A stretch of DNA of 64,000 bases from Paracoccus everestensis (lineage in GTDB: Bacteria; Pseudomonadota; Alphaproteobacteria; Rhodobacterales; Rhodobacteraceae): NCBI RefSeq assembly GCF_021491915.1, contig NZ_CP090836.1, positions 2,838,501 through 2,902,500 on the forward strand, read 5' to 3'. The position numbers and the translations under genes are program-made. The notes under the pieces are model-generated. The model had not been told where the DNA came from and searched no databases. It was given only the letters and a program-made list of their open reading frames with translations. Shown one piece after another: positions 45,490 through 54,303 of this stretch. Positions within the stretch are counted from its first letter, which is position 1. Each line of letters opens with the position of its first letter.

Positions 45490-45502
45490 GTGAAGAAGAA
45501 GG
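45434..45502 (+). repeat. 3'-end hairpin repeat, copy C (inside tusA 3' end)
   Basis: GGGGGC-CTTCC-GCCCCC (45434-45450), a second hairpin GGCCGC-N4-GCGGCC (45453-45468), then ACCCCCCGAGGATATTTGAG and TGAAGAAGAAGG. It has the same order as the other copies, but the coding frame of tusA runs through it to the TGA at 45487, and its A-rich end supplies the ribosome site of the AEC transporter. Confidence 0.65.
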
Positions 45503-45503
45503 C

Positions 45504-46430
45504 ATGCTTGCCGTATTCCTGAAGACGCTGCCCTTTTTCGGGCTGATCGGCCTGGGGTGGCTGGCGGCACGGACGCGGCTTTTTCCCCAGGAAGGGGCAG
45601 TGTGGCTGACAAAGTTCGTCTTCTATTTCGCGCTGTCGGCAATGCTGTTCCGCTTTGCCGCCCGGCTGGATCTGGCAGCGTTGTTCGATGCGCGGTTCGC
45701 AGGCGCCTATCTGGCCGGATCCCTTGCGGTCTGGCTGGTCGGCATGGCCGCTGCCCGCGTCCGCGGCCTGCCCTTGTCTGATTCAGCGATGGAGGCGCAG
45801 TGCTGCATGATCGGCAACACGGGCTTTCTGGGCGTGCCGATGCTGGTCGTGCTATTGGGCGAACGGGCCGTGGGGCCGGTGCTGATGGTTCTGACCATCG
45901 ATATGCTGGTGTTTTCGACGCTGATCACCCTGATCATCCATGCGGGCCGCAGTGGCGGGCTGCGCCTTGCCACGGTGGTCCCGATCGGGCGGGGCATCGT
46001 CGCCAACCCGATGATCCTGTCGATGGTGGCGGGCTTGGCTTGGGCGCAGATGCGCCTGCCCCTGCCCGGTCCCTTGGATGAATTCCTGGTCATGCTGGGG
46101 GCCGCCGCCACCCCTGGCGCGCTGTTTGCCATCGGCGCCAGCCTTGCCGGGCGGCGGATCGGGCGGCTTGCGGCGTCGGGATGGCTGTCCTTTGCCAAGC
46201 TGGTCATCCATCCCCTGGCCGTGGGTCTGGCGGCGTGGGGTCTGCGCGTGGAACCCTTTGCCGCCGGCGTGATGGTTGCCGCCGCAGCCCTGCCGGTGGC
46301 GGGCAATGTCTATATCCTGGCGCAGTATTTCGGCGTGGCGCAGCAACGGGTTTCCGCCGCGATCCTGATATCGACCACCGCCAGCATCGTGACGATCCCG
46401 CTGGTCATGCTTCTGATCGGCCAGGCCTGA
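45504..46430 (+). CDS. AEC family transporter (auxin efflux carrier-like)
   Basis: A 308-residue membrane protein with about ten helices in two five-helix halves. [14 protein letters not shown] in the first half and AANPVAGNVY-like sequence ([16 protein letters not shown]) in the second are family marks. Bacterial members export or import malonate, malate or similar acids. A TTG at 45486 is also in frame, but the ATG at 45504 has a good AAGAAGAAGG site. It probably shares the operon with the two-component system and tusA. Confidence 0.85.
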   Translation: MLAVFLKTLPFFGLIGLGWLAARTRLFPQEGAVWLTKFVFYFALSAMLFRFAARLDLAALFDARFAGAYLAGSLAVWLVGMAAARVRGLPLSDSAMEAQCCMIGNTGFLGVPMLVVLLGERAVGPVLMVLTIDMLVFSTLITLIIHAGRSGGLRLATVVPIGRGIVANPMILSMVAGLAWAQMRLPLPGPLDEFLVMLGAAATPGALFAIGASLAGRRIGRLAASGWLSFAKLVIHPLAVGLAAWGLRVEPFAAGVMVAAAALPVAGNVYILAQYFGVAQQRVSAAILISTTASIVTIPLVMLLIGQA

Positions 46431-46449
46431 AACGAAATTCGGGGAAAAT

Positions 46450-46526
46450 TGGTCGGAGCGAGAGGATTCGAACCTCCGACCCCCTGCTCCCGAAGCAGGT
46501 GCGCTACCAGGCTGCGCTACGCTCCG
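46450..46526 (-). tRNA. tRNA-Pro (anticodon CGG)
   Basis: A 77-nt cloverleaf on the minus strand: acceptor CGGAGCG with CGCTCCG, D arm GCGCAGCCTGGTAGCGC, anticodon stem CCTGC/GCAGG with loop TTCGGGA (anticodon CGG), T arm GGTTCGAATCC and genomically encoded CCA at 46452-46450. All invariant positions are met. It lies between the AEC transporter and a DMT transporter. Confidence 0.97.
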
Positions 46527-46574
46527 ACCGTAGGTGGGGCAGGTAGCGCGGGGCGGGGCGGATTGCAAGCCCCG

Positions 46575-47534
46575 TCAGGGACGCGGCGGCCATATTCTTT
46601 GCAGCAGCGAGGTGCGCGGCGCCGTCACCGTTTCCGCCCGGATGCGGGACGCGATCACCGGGCGGTTGGCGGAATTGCCGCCCCGTCCTTCGCGCCAGAC
46701 GATATAGATGCCCGACCCGATGATAACCGTGGCGCCCAGGACGGTGGGGGCGTCCAGAACCTCGTCGAACAGAAACCAGCCATAGGCGGTGGCCCACAGG
46801 ATCTGGGAATATTGCATGGGGGCAACGATCGCGGCCTCGCCCGCGCGATAGGCCAGGATCAGCAGGAACCCGGCGATCAGCCCAAGGCAGGCAATCACCC
46901 CGGCAAGGGCCAGATCCGGCAACTCCATTGGGCGGTAAGCCAGTGTCAGGGACGCACCGGTGGCCACGAAGTTGCCCAGCATCGGCCACATCAGCAGAAC
47001 CAGCGGACGTTCGGCCCGACCCAGCTTGCGCAGGATGACGGCGGTCGTCGCCGATGCGATGGCCGAGGCCAGCGCCGCCAGATGCCCCCATTCCAAGGCC
47101 TGCGCACCCGGGCGCAGCACGATCAGCACGCCCAGAAGGCCGATCACCACGGCGGCCCAGCGATGCGGCCCCACCCGTTCCCCCAGGATCGGGATCGACA
47201 GGATCGTCACCAGCAGAGGGGCGGCGAACAGGATCGCATAAACCTGTGCCAGCGGCAGATGCGAGAAGGCCAGGAAACTGCCCATTCCCGCGACCACCCC
47301 CATGGCGGTGCGCAGCGCCACCCAGCCGGGATTGGCCGGGCGCAACGTGCCGGGGGTGGGGTCGCGCATGACGATCAGCGTGACCAGCGGAAAGGACAGA
47401 AGCGAGGAAAAGAACAGCACCTGCAATGCGGGATACTGCGCCCCCAGCACCTTGATGACCACGTCATGCGTCGCATAGATGCCCATGGCCAGCAAGGCCA
47501 GGGCCGCTCCGCGGACGTTCGATGCCGATTCCAT
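46575..47534 (-). CDS. DMT superfamily (EamA) transporter
   Basis: A 319-residue transporter with ten helices made of two EamA repeats (about 10-145 and 155-290). FLAFSHLPLAQVYAILFAAPL in the first and QYSQILWATAYGWFLFDE in the second are typical. A 30-residue basic tail follows. The start overlaps the leuB stop (ATGA at 47534), so it is co-expressed with leucine synthesis and may export an amino acid or related metabolite. Confidence 0.88.
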   Translation of the reverse strand: MESASNVRGAALALLAMGIYATHDVVIKVLGAQYPALQVLFFSSLLSFPLVTLIVMRDPTPGTLRPANPGWVALRTAMGVVAGMGSFLAFSHLPLAQVYAILFAAPLLVTILSIPILGERVGPHRWAAVVIGLLGVLIVLRPGAQALEWGHLAALASAIASATTAVILRKLGRAERPLVLLMWPMLGNFVATGASLTLAYRPMELPDLALAGVIACLGLIAGFLLILAYRAGEAAIVAPMQYSQILWATAYGWFLFDEVLDAPTVLGATVIIGSGIYIVWREGRGGNSANRPVIASRIRAETVTAPRTSLLQRIWPPRP

Positions 47535-48658
47535 CAGCCCTGGGACAGGGCCGCGACGATGCGATCGCCCATCTGAGACGTGGTGACGGGGGTGCCGCCT
47601 TCCGGTCCCATCAGGTCGGCCGTGCGCACGCCATCGGCCAGCACCCGTTCGACCGCGCGTTCCAGATCGGACGCCGCCTGCCCTTCATCGAAGGAATAGC
47701 GCAGGGCCATCGCGAAGGACAGGATGCAGGCGATCGGGTTGGCGCGGCCCTGCCCGGCGATGTCGGGTGCCGATCCGTGGACGGGTTCGTACATTGCCTT
47801 GGGGCGGCCATTCGCCATGGGCGCGCCCAAGGAGGCCGAGGGCAGCATCCCCAGGCTGCCGGTCAGCATCGCGGCGGCGTCCGACAGCAGATCGCCGAAC
47901 AGGTTGTCGGTCACGATCACGTCGAACTGGCGCGGGTTGCGCACAAGCTGCATCGCGCCATTGTCGGCATACATATGGGTCAGGTCCACGTCGGAATATT
48001 CGTTGTCATGGACCCACTGGACTTCCTCGCGCCAGAGGATGCCGGATTCCATCACATTGGCCTTTTCCATCGAACAGACCTTGTTGCCCCGCCGCCGGGC
48101 CAGTTCAAAGGCCGACCGGGCAACGCGCCGGATCTCTCCGCTAGTATAGCGCTGCGTGTTGATGCCCACGCGCCCGCCTTCGTTGTCGGGGTTGTTGCCG
48201 TCCGAATGGATGCCGCGCGGTTCGCCGAAATAGACCCCACTGGTCAGCTCGCGCACGATCAGGATGTCCAGGCCCGCCACCACGTCACGCTTGAGGCTGC
48301 TGAAATCGGCAAGCGCGTCAAAGCACTGCGCCGGGCGCAGGTTGGCGTAAAGGTCCATCTCCTTGCGCAGGCGCAGCAGGCCGCGTTCAGGTTTCACGCT
48401 GAAATCCAGCACGTCGTACTTCGGCCCGCCGACCGCGCCCAGCAGCACCGCGTCCACCGCCTGCGCCCTTGCCATCGTTTCATCCGTCAAAGGCGTGCCA
48501 TGCGCGTCATAGGAAGCGCCGCCGACCAGACCTTCGCTGATGTCGAAGGACATCCCGCGATTGGCCCCAAACCAGTCGATGACCTTGACCACCTCGGCCA
48601 TGACCTCGGGACCGATCCCGTCGCCGGGCAGGATGAGAAGCGAATAGCTGTCGGACAT
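47534..48658 (-). CDS. leuB: 3-isopropylmalate dehydrogenase
   Basis: A 374-residue NAD-dependent dehydrogenase of leucine synthesis. [14 protein letters not shown] opens the Rossmann-like fold, [19 protein letters not shown] binds substrate, [20 protein letters not shown] is the signature with metal aspartates, and [17 protein letters not shown] binds NAD. The length is normal. It is transcribed with the DMT transporter and is divergent from the MFS gene. Confidence 0.96.
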   Translation of the reverse strand: MSDSYSLLILPGDGIGPEVMAEVVKVIDWFGANRGMSFDISEGLVGGASYDAHGTPLTDETMARAQAVDAVLLGAVGGPKYDVLDFSVKPERGLLRLRKEMDLYANLRPAQCFDALADFSSLKRDVVAGLDILIVRELTSGVYFGEPRGIHSDGNNPDNEGGRVGINTQRYTSGEIRRVARSAFELARRRGNKVCSMEKANVMESGILWREEVQWVHDNEYSDVDLTHMYADNGAMQLVRNPRQFDVIVTDNLFGDLLSDAAAMLTGSLGMLPSASLGAPMANGRPKAMYEPVHGSAPDIAGQGRANPIACILSFAMALRYSFDEGQAASDLERAVERVLADGVRTADLMGPEGGTPVTTSQMGDRIVAALSQG

Positions 48659-48810
48659 GGTTCCTCCGGTCCTTGGGTCGCGGCATCGCGTCCGGTGCTA
48701 GCCCCCCCGCTGGGGCTGGTCAAGTTGACGCAGGCGGGCAATTGCACGTCTTGCACCTTCCGCGGCGATGGCCCAGCCTGCGCCCGAACCGCCAGGGGGG
48801 AACGCCGCGA

Positions 48811-50001
48811 ATGCCAGTCCTATCCGTGGGCCTTGTCAGCCTGGTGCTGGCCTATGTCCTCAGCCAGTTCTATCGCGCCTTTCTGGCAGTGCTGACGCCG
48901 GTCCTGGGCACGGAACTGGGGGCCATGCCCGGCGATCTGGCGCTGTCGTCGGGGCTGTGGTTCGCCACATTCGCGGCGATGCAGATCCCGGTCGGGCGGA
49001 TGCTGGACCGGATCGGGCCGCGCCTGACGGTGGCCCTGCTGCTGGGGGGCGCGGGGGGCGCGGGGGCTGCGGTCTTTGCCCTGGCCCAGGCGCCCTGGCA
49101 CCTGCATCTTGCGATGGCGCTGCTGGGCGTGGGCTGCGCGCCGGCCCTGATGGGATCCTATTACATCATTGCACGCGAATACCCCGCCGCGGCCTTTGGC
49201 GCCCTGGCGGGAATGATCGTGGGATTCGGCTCGCTCGGCAACATCCTGGGCGCGACGCCGCTGGTCTGGGCAATCGAGACGCTGGGCTGGCGTGCCAGCA
49301 TTGCTGGCCTGGGCCTTGCCACGGTCGGCGTGGCGTTGCTGATCGCGGGCACCGTGCGCGATCCTGCGAAGCTGGGCACAGACCATCCGCAGGGGTCGCT
49401 GGCCGAGGTTCTGCGCCTGCGCGCCCTGTGGTTCATCCTGCCGCTGTTCTTCGTGAACTACGCGGCCTCGGGCGCGATCCGAGGGCTTTGGGCCGCGCCT
49501 TATCTGGAACGTGTCTTCGACGCGGATGCCGTCGTGATCGGGCGGGCGACCCTTGCCATGGGCGTGGCCATGATCCTGGGCAATTTCCTGGTGGCCCCCG
49601 CCGTGCGGCTGGTGGGCAGCCTGCGCCGGACGGTGCTGATCTTTACCGGCGCCACGCTGGTGGTGATGGGGTTCCTGGTCCTGAACCCCGACCCCGGCCT
49701 GCGCCTGGCCGTGGCCTTGCTGGCGTTGATCGGGCTGTCTGGGGCGGGATACGTCCTGCTGATGGCCCATGGGCGGTCCTTCCTGCCCGATCATCTGGTC
49801 GGGCGTGGGGTGACATTCCTGAACATGATTTCCATCGGTGGGGTGGGGGTGATGCAGTTCGCCTCGCGCCCGGTCTTCCAGGCGGCGTCCGGGGCCTTTC
49901 CCCCGCCGCAGGCCTTCGCAATGCTGTTCCTGTTCTTCCTGATCCCGCTTGCCATCGGCTTCGCCCTGTATTTCCTGACGCCCGAGGCCCGCAATGCCTG
50001 A
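48811..50001 (+). CDS. MFS transporter
   Basis: A 396-residue major facilitator with twelve helices. The loop 2-3 motif is present as GRMLDRIGPRLTVALLLG, and GVGCAPALMGSYYIIAREYP lies in helix 4-5. Substrate unknown. The ATG at 48811 is preceded by GGGGGGAA. It overlaps the glycosyltransferase gene by eight bases. Confidence 0.88.
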   Translation: MPVLSVGLVSLVLAYVLSQFYRAFLAVLTPVLGTELGAMPGDLALSSGLWFATFAAMQIPVGRMLDRIGPRLTVALLLGGAGGAGAAVFALAQAPWHLHLAMALLGVGCAPALMGSYYIIAREYPAAAFGALAGMIVGFGSLGNILGATPLVWAIETLGWRASIAGLGLATVGVALLIAGTVRDPAKLGTDHPQGSLAEVLRLRALWFILPLFFVNYAASGAIRGLWAAPYLERVFDADAVVIGRATLAMGVAMILGNFLVAPAVRLVGSLRRTVLIFTGATLVVMGFLVLNPDPGLRLAVALLALIGLSGAGYVLLMAHGRSFLPDHLVGRGVTFLNMISIGGVGVMQFASRPVFQAASGAFPPPQAFAMLFLFFLIPLAIGFALYFLTPEARNA

Positions 50002-51043
50002 TCCGATGACTGACCCGCTGGTCATCGCCCCCAACCTCAAGCGCCGCTTGTCGGGCGTCACTGCGACCGTGGTCCGGCTGATCCCGGTGCAGGAACGAAT
50101 GATCGCGATCCGTGCGACCGGTCCCGGCCTGCCGCCGGATGTGCCGCATATTCCGCTGGCCCGCGCCGTCCTGATGCCGCGCGACCGCTGGCGCGTCTGG
50201 CACGCCCGGCGCAACACGGAAATGGCCCTGGGGCTGGTGCTGCGGCGGGTGCTGCGGCGAAAATACCGGCTGATGTTCACATCCGCCGCCCAACGCCGCC
50301 ACACCGGGTTCACCAAGTGGCTGATCCGGCAGCAGGATGCGCTTGTCGCCACATCCGGCAAGGCCGCAGGCTATCTGGACCGGCCCGCCACGGTGGTGAT
50401 GCATGGCGTGGATACCAAGGTGTTCCAGCCGCCCGCCGACCGGGCCGCGTTGCGCCGCGACCTTGGCCTTGACCCCGATGCGGTGCTGATCGGCTGCTTC
50501 GGCCGGGTTCGCGCGCAGAAGGGCGTCGATCTGCTAGTCCGCGCAGGGCTGCGGCTGCTGCCCGACAGGCCGGGCGTTCAGATCGTCTTCACCGGGCGCA
50601 TCACGCCGGACAACCGCGCCTTTGCCGATGGGCTGCTGGCCGAAATCGCGGCGGCAGGCCTGGGGGATCGCATCCGTTTCCTGGGGGAACTGCCCTGGGA
50701 CCAGGTTGTGCGGCATTACCAGGCGCTCGATCTGTTCGCGGCCCCTGCCCGCTGGGAAGGCTTTGGCCTGACGCCGCTGGAGGCGATGGCCTGCGGCGTC
50801 CCCACCGTGGCCGCCCGCGTCGGGGCCTATGAAACCCTGATCCGCGACGGCGTGACCGGCAGCCTGGTGCCCGCTGACGATGAGGAGGCATTGACCGAGG
50901 CATTGCGGCGCTGGCTGGACGATCCCGCCGCGCGCGATGCCGCCGGCCGAGCCGCCCGCGACCACGTTGCCACCAACCATGCCATCGACGGCGAGGCCCG
51001 CGCCTTGGTCGCCATTTACAACGACCTGCTGGCCCGGCCATGA
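49994..51043 (+). CDS. GT4 family glycosyltransferase (LPS core LpcC type)
   Basis: A 349-residue GT-B fold enzyme. VMHGVDTKVFQPP, IGCFGRVRAQKGVDLLV and the nucleotide-sugar motif RWEGFGLTPLEAMACGVPTVA mark it as GT4; the resemblance is to LpcC-type core mannosyltransferases of alphaproteobacteria. An alternative start is the ATG at 50006. It overlaps the GT29-like gene by four bases (ATGA), so the two probably act on the same polysaccharide or LPS core. Confidence 0.85.
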   Translation: MPDPMTDPLVIAPNLKRRLSGVTATVVRLIPVQERMIAIRATGPGLPPDVPHIPLARAVLMPRDRWRVWHARRNTEMALGLVLRRVLRRKYRLMFTSAAQRRHTGFTKWLIRQQDALVATSGKAAGYLDRPATVVMHGVDTKVFQPPADRAALRRDLGLDPDAVLIGCFGRVRAQKGVDLLVRAGLRLLPDRPGVQIVFTGRITPDNRAFADGLLAEIAAAGLGDRIRFLGELPWDQVVRHYQALDLFAAPARWEGFGLTPLEAMACGVPTVAARVGAYETLIRDGVTGSLVPADDEEALTEALRRWLDDPAARDAAGRAARDHVATNHAIDGEARALVAIYNDLLARP

Positions 51044-51654
51044 ACAAGCTGCGCTTTTATGCCGCCCGGACGCTGCGCGATGAAGCTGCGCTGCAAGCCC
51101 TGTCCGTTCCCCAGGCCGATCTGCTGGCTGATCTGGACGGCAAGTCGGTTGCCTTGGTCGGCAATGCCCGGTCGCTGGCCGACAGCGCACAGGGCGCGGC
51201 CATCGACGCCGCCGATGTCGTCATCCGCATCAACCGCGCCCCCCAGCCCGGGCCCGGCAGCCATGGCACCCGCACCGACTGGCTGGCCCTGGCCGTGCGG
51301 CTGTCCGATGAGGATCTGGCCCGCATCGCGCCCCGGCGGATCCTGTGGATGTCGCCCAAGCGCAAGCGCCTGGGCTATCGCATCGCGCAGGGCGACGGCT
51401 TTTATCTGCATCCGCTGGCCGATCATCAGGCCTTGAAAGACCGCCTTGCCGCGCCGCCCACCACCGGGGCGATGATGATCGACCTGTTGCTGCGGTCCGG
51501 CCTTTCCAGCCTGACCCTTCACGGCTTCGACTTCTTCGCCAGCCAAAGCCTGTCGGGCCGCCGCACCGCCGATCAGGTGCCCCATGACTTTGGCGCCGAA
51601 GCGGCCTGGGTTGCGGATTTGCGGCGCAGCGATGGGCGGCTGAGCCTGATCTAA
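51040..51654 (+). CDS. GT29 (sialyltransferase-like) glycosyltransferase
   Basis: A 204-residue protein with sialylmotif-like sequences. Residues 36-67 (VALVGNARSLADSA, then IDAADVVIRINRAP) resemble the L motif and bind CMP-type donors in the family. PTTGAMMIDLLLRSG at about 140-154, leading into LHGFDFF, resembles the S motif, and His182/Glu187 fit the late VS-type positions. Bacterial GT29 members are poorly studied; the donor could be sialic acid or Kdo. It is coupled to the GT4 gene. Confidence 0.75.
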   Translation: MNKLRFYAARTLRDEAALQALSVPQADLLADLDGKSVALVGNARSLADSAQGAAIDAADVVIRINRAPQPGPGSHGTRTDWLALAVRLSDEDLARIAPRRILWMSPKRKRLGYRIAQGDGFYLHPLADHQALKDRLAAPPTTGAMMIDLLLRSGLSSLTLHGFDFFASQSLSGRRTADQVPHDFGAEAAWVADLRRSDGRLSLI

Positions 51655-52118
51655 AGAAACCCGATCCATCGCCCGGCCAGCAGCACGCCGGGCCAGATCA
51701 CCGCCGACAGGGCGGCCAGGATCCGGGCGGCCGGGCCGGGCCGCCCCGTGGCGATCATCTGTTTCCATCCCAGCCTGTGCATCAGGACGACATTGCCCAA
51801 GGCCACGGCCAGCAGGACCAGTTTCCAGCGAAAGGCCGCGTTGCCCAGATACTCGGCCGCACTGACCGACCACAGGCAGGCGCCCGTCAGGACGGCCAGT
51901 CCCAACCCGATGCCCGCCATCCGCGACAGGAACGGTCCGATCACCGGCAAGGACGGGCCGCGCAGAACCCCCAGGATCCGCAGATCCAGCGGCAGGATCG
52001 CGCCCAGCAGCAGTCCGATTCCCAGGATATGCAGCGCGTTCAGCACCATGTACAGATCGCCCGACCCGCGCAGCATCCGCGCCAGGCCCGAGGCTTCGAT
52101 CCAGGCCGCAAGCTCCAT
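51651..52118 (-). CDS. DUF6644 family membrane protein
   Basis: A 155-residue protein with four hydrophobic helices (about 25-45, 60-78, 98-115, 130-150) and the opening WIEASGLARMLRGSGDLYM. It fits DUF6644, small integral membrane proteins of unknown role. The stop overlaps the GT29 stop (CTAA at 51651-51654). It is preceded after six bases by the DUF6152 gene; the two commonly occur together, in my recollection. Confidence 0.75.
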   Translation of the reverse strand: MELAAWIEASGLARMLRGSGDLYMVLNALHILGIGLLLGAILPLDLRILGVLRGPSLPVIGPFLSRMAGIGLGLAVLTGACLWSVSAAEYLGNAAFRWKLVLLAVALGNVVLMHRLGWKQMIATGRPGPAARILAALSAVIWPGVLLAGRWIGFL

Positions 52119-52124
52119 CAGCTG

Positions 52125-52517
52125 TCAGTCGGCCTGGATGCGTTCGGGATACATGTCATAGTTCCGGCCGTCGATCACGATGCGCACCGCCTTCATATGC
52201 GCCTCGGCGGGATCGCGGTCGCGGTTGCCGATCACCGTGACCGCATCGCCGATGCTGGCAGTATCCCCGTCAAAGCCCGACCGCGCCGTCCGGCCCGGAT
52301 TGCCCAGTTCGACGAACCAGACCGTGCCATCCGCCGCCCGGACCCGCAGGCTGGGATGGGGCGGGTTCATCGACACGTCCTCGATCAGGCCGTCCAGCCG
52401 AACCTGGTCACCCTCGGCCCAGGACCAGCCGTGATGCGCGGCCACCGGCGCGGCCAGCATCATCAGTCCGGCGACGATCCCCTTGAAGCCGTGGCGCATG
52501 GCAAGACTCTTGTGCAT
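52125..52517 (-). CDS. DUF6152 family exported protein
   Basis: A 130-residue secreted protein: signal peptide followed by AAHHGW, then an OB-like beta domain (VRLDGLIEDVSMNPPHPSLRVRAADG). The start could be 52517 or the ATG at 52499, which gives a shorter signal peptide; neither ribosome site is strong. Histidine-rich N-terminus after cleavage suggests metal contact. The partner is the membrane protein DUF6644 directly downstream. Confidence 0.75.
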   Translation of the reverse strand: MHKSLAMRHGFKGIVAGLMMLAAPVAAHHGWSWAEGDQVRLDGLIEDVSMNPPHPSLRVRAADGTVWFVELGNPGRTARSGFDGDTASIGDAVTVIGNRDRDPAEAHMKAVRIVIDGRNYDMYPERIQAD

Positions 52518-52661
52518 GATAATCCCGTGGCAAGGGTATCGCGCTTTGGCCGGGTCCTTTATGACATTGGCGTTACCCGAGGCGGTGCGGCGGCGCCCCC
52601 TTCCCCTTGGTCCACCCATGCGCTAAACGCCCCTGACCGCCAGAAAAGGAGTCCCCCTCAG

Positions 52662-53684
52662 ATGGGCTACAAAGTCGTCGTCGCCGGCGCCACGGGGAAT
52701 GTGGGCCGCGAAATGCTGAACATCCTGGAGGAACGCATGTTCCCCGTGGACGAGATTGCCGCGCTGGCCTCGCGCCGGTCGCAGGGCACCGAGGTCAGCT
52801 TTGGCGACAAGACCCTCAAGGTGAAGGACATCGAGCAGTTCGACTGGACCGGCTGGGACATCGCGCTGTTCGCCATCGGGTCGGATGCGACGAAAATCCA
52901 TGCGCCCAAGGCCGCGGCGGCGGGTTGCATCGTGATCGACAATTCGTCGCTTTATCGTTATGACCCCCAGATCCCGCTGATCGTGCCCGAGGTGAACCCG
53001 GATGCGATCCACGATTACAAGAACAAGAACATCATCGCGAACCCCAACTGTTCCACCGCGCAGATGGTGGTGGCGTTGAAGCCGCTGCACGACCGCGCGC
53101 GCATCACGCGGGTCGTGGTCAGCACCTATCAGTCCGTGTCGGGCGCGGGCAAGGACGGCATGGACGAATTGTGGAACCAGACCAAGGGCATGTATGTGCC
53201 GGGTCAGGAAGTCGCCCCCAAGAAGTTTTCCAAGCAGATCGCCTTCAACGTGATCCCGCAGATCGACGTTTTCCTGGACAGCGGCGACACCAAGGAAGAA
53301 TGGAAGATGGTGGCCGAGACGAAGAAGATCCTCGACCCCAAGGTCAAGGTCACGGCCACCTGCGTGCGCGTGCCGGTCTTTGTCGGACATTCGGAATCCA
53401 TCAACATCGAGTTCGAGGACTTCTTGGACGAGGACGAGGCCCGCGACATCCTGCGCGAGGCGCCGGGCATCCTGGTCGTCGACAAGCGCGAGCCGGGCGG
53501 ATACACGACCCCGGTCGAATGCGTGGGCGAGTTCGCGACCTTCATCAGCCGCATCCGCCAGGACGTGACGGTGGAAAACGGCCTGAACCTGTGGTGCGTC
53601 AGCGACAACCTGCGCAAGGGCGCCGCCCTGAACGCCGTGCAGATCGCGGAACTGCTGGGCAATCGCGTCCTGAAAAAGGGCTGA
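52662..53684 (+). CDS. asd: Aspartate-semialdehyde dehydrogenase
   Basis: A 340-residue NADP enzyme that makes aspartate semialdehyde for lysine/DAP, threonine and methionine. GATGNVGREML is the nucleotide-binding loop, catalytic Cys130 is in NPNCSTAQ, and VSTYQSVSGAGKDGM and NIEFE regions follow. The ATG at 52662 has AAAGGAG ten bases upstream, and the long frame before it is not homologous. It is followed after four bases by a DedA gene. Confidence 0.96.
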   Translation: MGYKVVVAGATGNVGREMLNILEERMFPVDEIAALASRRSQGTEVSFGDKTLKVKDIEQFDWTGWDIALFAIGSDATKIHAPKAAAAGCIVIDNSSLYRYDPQIPLIVPEVNPDAIHDYKNKNIIANPNCSTAQMVVALKPLHDRARITRVVVSTYQSVSGAGKDGMDELWNQTKGMYVPGQEVAPKKFSKQIAFNVIPQIDVFLDSGDTKEEWKMVAETKKILDPKVKVTATCVRVPVFVGHSESINIEFEDFLDEDEARDILREAPGILVVDKREPGGYTTPVECVGEFATFISRIRQDVTVENGLNLWCVSDNLRKGAALNAVQIAELLGNRVLKKG

Positions 53685-53688
53685 CCCG

Positions 53689-54288
53689 GTGTTCGACTGG
53701 ATCACGGGCTTTCTGGACAGCGGCGGGGCCTGGGCCATCGCCGCCCTGATGCTGCTGGAAAACGTCTTTCCGCCGATCCCGTCCGAATTGATCATGCCGC
53801 TGGCGGGCTTCAACGCCGCCCGCGGCGGCACGCCCCTGTGGCTGGCGGTCCTGGCCGGTGGCCTGGGATCGCTTGCGGGGGCCTATCTGTGGTATCTGGT
53901 CGGTCGCGCCTTTGGCGCCCACCGGCTGCGCCGCCTGATCGCGCGCCATGGCCGCTGGCTGACCCTGACCCTGTCGGAATTCGAGGCGGCCGAGGGATGG
54001 TTTCAACGCCATGGCCGCAAGATCGTGTTCCTTGGGCGCTTTGTCCCCACCGTGCGCACGCTGATCTCGATCCCCGCCGGGATCGAGCGGATGCCGCAGG
54101 CGCAGTTCCTGCTGTTCACCGCCCTTGGCAGCTTCATCTGGTCGGGTGGGCTGGCGCTTGCGGGCTATCTGCTGGAAGACCAGTATGAACGGGTCGAACA
54201 CTGGATCAACCCGGTGTCCACGGCGGTCGTGATGGGCATCATTGCGCTGTATGTCTGGCGCGTGATCCGCTGGAAGCCCGACGCCTGA
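53689..54288 (+). CDS. DedA family membrane protein
   Basis: A 199-residue SNARE-associated/DedA protein. ENVFPPIPSELIMPLAGF and FLGRFVPTVRTLISIPAGIERM are the two re-entrant loop motifs, with acidic and arginine residues required in E. coli members. These are thought to flip or translocate lipid carriers such as undecaprenyl phosphate. The start is GTG at 53689, four bases after asd. Confidence 0.92.
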   Translation: MFDWITGFLDSGGAWAIAALMLLENVFPPIPSELIMPLAGFNAARGGTPLWLAVLAGGLGSLAGAYLWYLVGRAFGAHRLRRLIARHGRWLTLTLSEFEAAEGWFQRHGRKIVFLGRFVPTVRTLISIPAGIERMPQAQFLLFTALGSFIWSGGLALAGYLLEDQYERVEHWINPVSTAVVMGIIALYVWRVIRWKPDA

Positions 54289-54303
54289 ACGCCGGGCGCC
54301 CTG

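Noticed and set aside
51777..53684. A 635-codon frame suggesting an N-terminal extension of Asd
   Set aside because: The sequence before 52662 is antisense to the DUF6644 and DUF6152 genes and a strong ribosome site precedes 52662.
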